This document shows, in pieces, positions 6,176 to 8,023 of a DNA stretch of 8,023 bases. The position numbers were made by a program, and so were the translations under genes. Origin of the DNA: Chloroflexota bacterium. GTDB lineage: Bacteria; Chloroflexota; Anaerolineae; Anaerolineales; Anaerolineaceae. The notes beneath the pieces are model-generated. The model did no database searches, was not told where the DNA came from, and saw nothing but the letters and a program-made list of their open reading frames with translations. The stretch lies in the NCBI GenBank assembly GCA_019136175.1, contig JAGVUS010000039.1:1-8023 (forward strand). The letters run 5' to 3'. Positions within the stretch are counted from its first letter, which is position 1. Every line of letters begins with the position of its first letter.

Positions 6176-7366
6176 ATGAACCAGTCTACATCCTTTATCC
6201 ACCCTGCAGATCGAATTGCGTCTTTCAAGCCTTATTTCTTTGCCGCACTTGGGCAAAAAATTAACACACTCAAGTTAAAAGGCATGGATGTCATTCGCAT
6301 CGACATGGGCTCTCCCGATCTACCTCCTGCAAGCTTTATCATCGAAACCCTGCAAAAATCTGCCCAGCGTGCAGATGCGCACGGGTACACTGCAAATGGT
6401 GGAACCCCTGCTTTCCGGCAAGCAATTGCTGCATACTATAAAACCCGATTTGACGTAGACCTGGATGTTAAGTCAGAAGTCCTGGCATTAATTGGGTCCA
6501 AGGAAGGACTTTTCAATTTAAGTGAAGTTCTCATCAATCCGGGAGATGTTTCCCTGGTACCGGATCCGGGTTATCCTGTCTACTCTGCCAGTGGAATCAT
6601 TGCTGGCGGCGAGATCTATTACATGCCGCTCTTGCAAGAAAATGGTTTTCTTCCGGATTTGAATTCCATTCCGCAGGAAATTGCAGACCGGGCAAAAATT
6701 CTTTGGATTAATTACCCCAACAACCCCACCGGGGCAGTTGCTTCCCTCGAATTCCTTTCCCGGGCGGTCGATTTTGGTCGTAAACACCAAATTGTGATTG
6801 CCCACGATGCCCCATATACAGACGTATGCTTCGATGGGTATATTGCGCCTTCCATTCTTCAGGTTCCAGGCGCCAAGGATGTTGCAATTGAATTCAACTC
6901 ATTATCCAAAACTTACAACATGGCTGGGTGGCGGCTTGGAATGGCAGTTGGAAATTCCCAGGTGATCAGCTATTTAAATACCTATAAAAGCCAGATGGAT
7001 TCCTCCCACTTCCTGCCTGTCCTGGAAGCAGGCGTTGCTGCATTGAATGGAGATCAGACCTGGTTGGTGGAAAGAAACTTGATCTACAAGCAGCGGCGAG
7101 ATATCGTTGTCCAGGCTTTAAAGTCCGCCGGTTTTGTTGTTGAACCTCCCCCAGCAGCCATTTATGTTTGGGCAGGCTTACCCGCTGGAATATCTGATAG
7201 CATTAAATTCTGCGATCAGTTATTGGAGGATACTGGAGTATCCATGACCCCGGGAATTGTTTATGGAGAACACGGCGAAGGATTTATCCGTATTTCCCTG
7301 GGAACTGCAACCCACCGCATCCAGGAAGCAATGGATCGCCTGGTTCATTGGAATTTTCACATGTAA
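6176..7366 (+). CDS. dapL: Class I/II PLP aminotransferase, LL-diaminopimelate aminotransferase type
   Basis: A 396-residue fold-type I aminotransferase of full family length. GGAG at 6168-6171 precedes the ATG. PLP-site residues visible are Y71 in HGYTANGG, the SKEG turn (108-111), NYPNNPTG (N183), HDAPY (D211, Y214), the Schiff-base Lys K245 in SLSKTYNMAGWRLG with R253, and the substrate carboxylate Arg R372 in GFIRISLG. The run DGYIAPSILQVPGAKDVAIEF before the Lys is characteristic of DapL-like enzymes. These make LL-diaminopimelate from tetrahydrodipicolinate and glutamate for lysine and cell-wall synthesis. No other lysine gene is nearby, and related class I enzymes (alanine or aspartate aminotransferases) share most motifs, so the substrate is less certain than the fold. 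The gene starts 20 bases after the kinase and ends 7 bases before hflX. Confidence 0.88.
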   Translation: MNQSTSFIHPADRIASFKPYFFAALGQKINTLKLKGMDVIRIDMGSPDLPPASFIIETLQKSAQRADAHGYTANGGTPAFRQAIAAYYKTRFDVDLDVKSEVLALIGSKEGLFNLSEVLINPGDVSLVPDPGYPVYSASGIIAGGEIYYMPLLQENGFLPDLNSIPQEIADRAKILWINYPNNPTGAVASLEFLSRAVDFGRKHQIVIAHDAPYTDVCFDGYIAPSILQVPGAKDVAIEFNSLSKTYNMAGWRLGMAVGNSQVISYLNTYKSQMDSSHFLPVLEAGVAALNGDQTWLVERNLIYKQRRDIVVQALKSAGFVVEPPPAAIYVWAGLPAGISDSIKFCDQLLEDTGVSMTPGIVYGEHGEGFIRISLGTATHRIQEAMDRLVHWNFHM

Positions 7367-7373
7367 GGTTTGA

Positions 7374-8023
7374 ATGGCAAAGAAAGAACCCAAATCAACT
7401 CAACCAGAAAAAGAACGTGCCTTTTTGGTCGGTGTGTTTTTACGCTCCGAACCCCAATTACTGGGATTGGATGATTCGTTGGCTGAGTTGCGATTGCTTG
7501 CCGACACCGCTGGTTTGAATGTTGTGGGCGAATCGACCCAGAATCTTGATCAGCCCCACCCGGACACGTACATCGGTTCCGGGAAAGTGGAGGAGATCAA
7601 AGCCCTGGCGGAAGAAACGCTTACAGATGTAGTAATTTTTGACACCGAGCTTTCCCCAAGACACCAGCGCGAGCTGGAGGAAAAATTCCAGAATCGAATT
7701 CGCGTCCTGGATCGAACAGCCCTCATTCTGGATATATTTGCCCAACACGCATCCACCCGGGAAGGTATCCTGCAGGTGGAATTGGCACAATACGAATACC
7801 GCCTCCCCCGCCTGACGCGTGCATGGACACATCTCGCCCGACAGGCTGGTGGTGCTTCCGGTCGAAGCGGCAGCGCAGGCGGGGTTGGCTTGCGTGGACC
7901 CGGCGAGACCCAGCTTGAAGTGGACCGACGGGAAATACGCACTCGAATTTCCAGTTTAAAAGCAGAATTGGAAAAGGTTCGGGCACATCGAAGCAGGTAT
8001 CGCTCCCAGCGTAAACGATCGCA
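7374..8023 (+). CDS. hflX: GTPase HflX, N-terminal part (3' end outside window)
   Basis: The frame starts at the ATG at 7374, with AAGG overlapping the stop of the aminotransferase (7365-7368) as ribosome binding site. It runs in frame to the window end, giving 216 codons. The N-terminal HflX domain is plain: LRLLADTAGLNVVGE, then PDTYIGSGKVEEI, then VVIFDTELSPRHQRELEE, VLDRTALILDIFAQHASTREG, LQVELAQYEYRLPRL, and the Gly-rich signature GGVGLRGPGETQLEVDRR. A helical arm follows (REIRTRISSLKAELEKV). The G domain with Walker A and switch motifs lies beyond the window. HflX binds the 50S subunit and splits or rescues stalled ribosomes, often under stress. Its position suggests co-transcription with the aminotransferase. 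Confidence 0.97.
   Translation, partial: MAKKEPKSTQPEKERAFLVGVFLRSEPQLLGLDDSLAELRLLADTAGLNVVGESTQNLDQPHPDTYIGSGKVEEIKALAEETLTDVVIFDTELSPRHQRELEEKFQNRIRVLDRTALILDIFAQHASTREGILQVELAQYEYRLPRLTRAWTHLARQAGGASGRSGSAGGVGLRGPGETQLEVDRREIRTRISSLKAELEKVRAHRSRYRSQRKRS

Noticed and set aside
7458..7986. Three overlapping minus-strand frames (87-130 residues) at the right end
   Set aside because: All are antisense shadows of hflX; the compositions (Arg/Ser/Pro-rich) are typical of antisense reading.

Overview
The window is ordinary-density bacterial chromosome with moderate base composition. It holds eight reading frames in two divergent blocks that share one intergenic region (about 3811-3983). Gene content suggests a Chloroflexota bacterium, most likely Anaerolineae. 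The basis is a sigma-54 factor carrying a zinc-ribbon-like insert, a DapL-type aminotransferase next to hflX, and an M28 peptidase with glutaminyl-cyclase-like motifs. This assignment is recognition from memory, not a search result. I see no mobile element, CRISPR array, tRNA or rRNA.

Left block (minus strand, 3810 down to 1): a compact sigma-54 signalling operon. The order is rpoN (3810-2398), a PAS protein (2396-1899), a PAS-containing histidine kinase (1917-547), and an NtrC-type response regulator (545 to beyond position 1). The rpoN/PAS and kinase/regulator junctions have a single base between stop and start. The PAS protein and the kinase overlap by 19 bases in different frames, and look like one sensor kinase of about 616 residues split by a one-base frame difference inside a GAF-like domain. 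The kinase should phosphorylate the regulator at Asp53. The regulator's AAA+ domain, of which only the Walker A start is visible, should then drive open-complex formation by the sigma factor encoded in the same operon.

Intergenic region: upstream of rpoN, on the same strand, is an excellent sigma-54 -24/-12 match, TGGCATAAAACTTGCAT (3870-3854), with exact GG-N10-GC spacing. About 79 bp upstream of the expected start is a perfect inverted repeat, AAAATC-N5-GATTTT (3915-3931). Together they suggest that the operon is autoactivated through its own sigma-54 and NtrC-type activator. On the opposite strand a TATAAT box (3901-3906) probably serves the right block, and the inverted repeat lies just downstream of its expected start site.

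Right block (plus strand, 3984 to the end): a membrane-anchored or secreted M28/glutaminyl-cyclase-like metallohydrolase with a TTG start, a soluble histidine kinase with no partner regulator beside it, a class I/II PLP aminotransferase of the LL-diaminopimelate aminotransferase type, and the N-terminal 216 residues of the ribosome-associated GTPase HflX, cut by the window end. Spacing is 39, 20 and 7 bases, consistent with one transcript.
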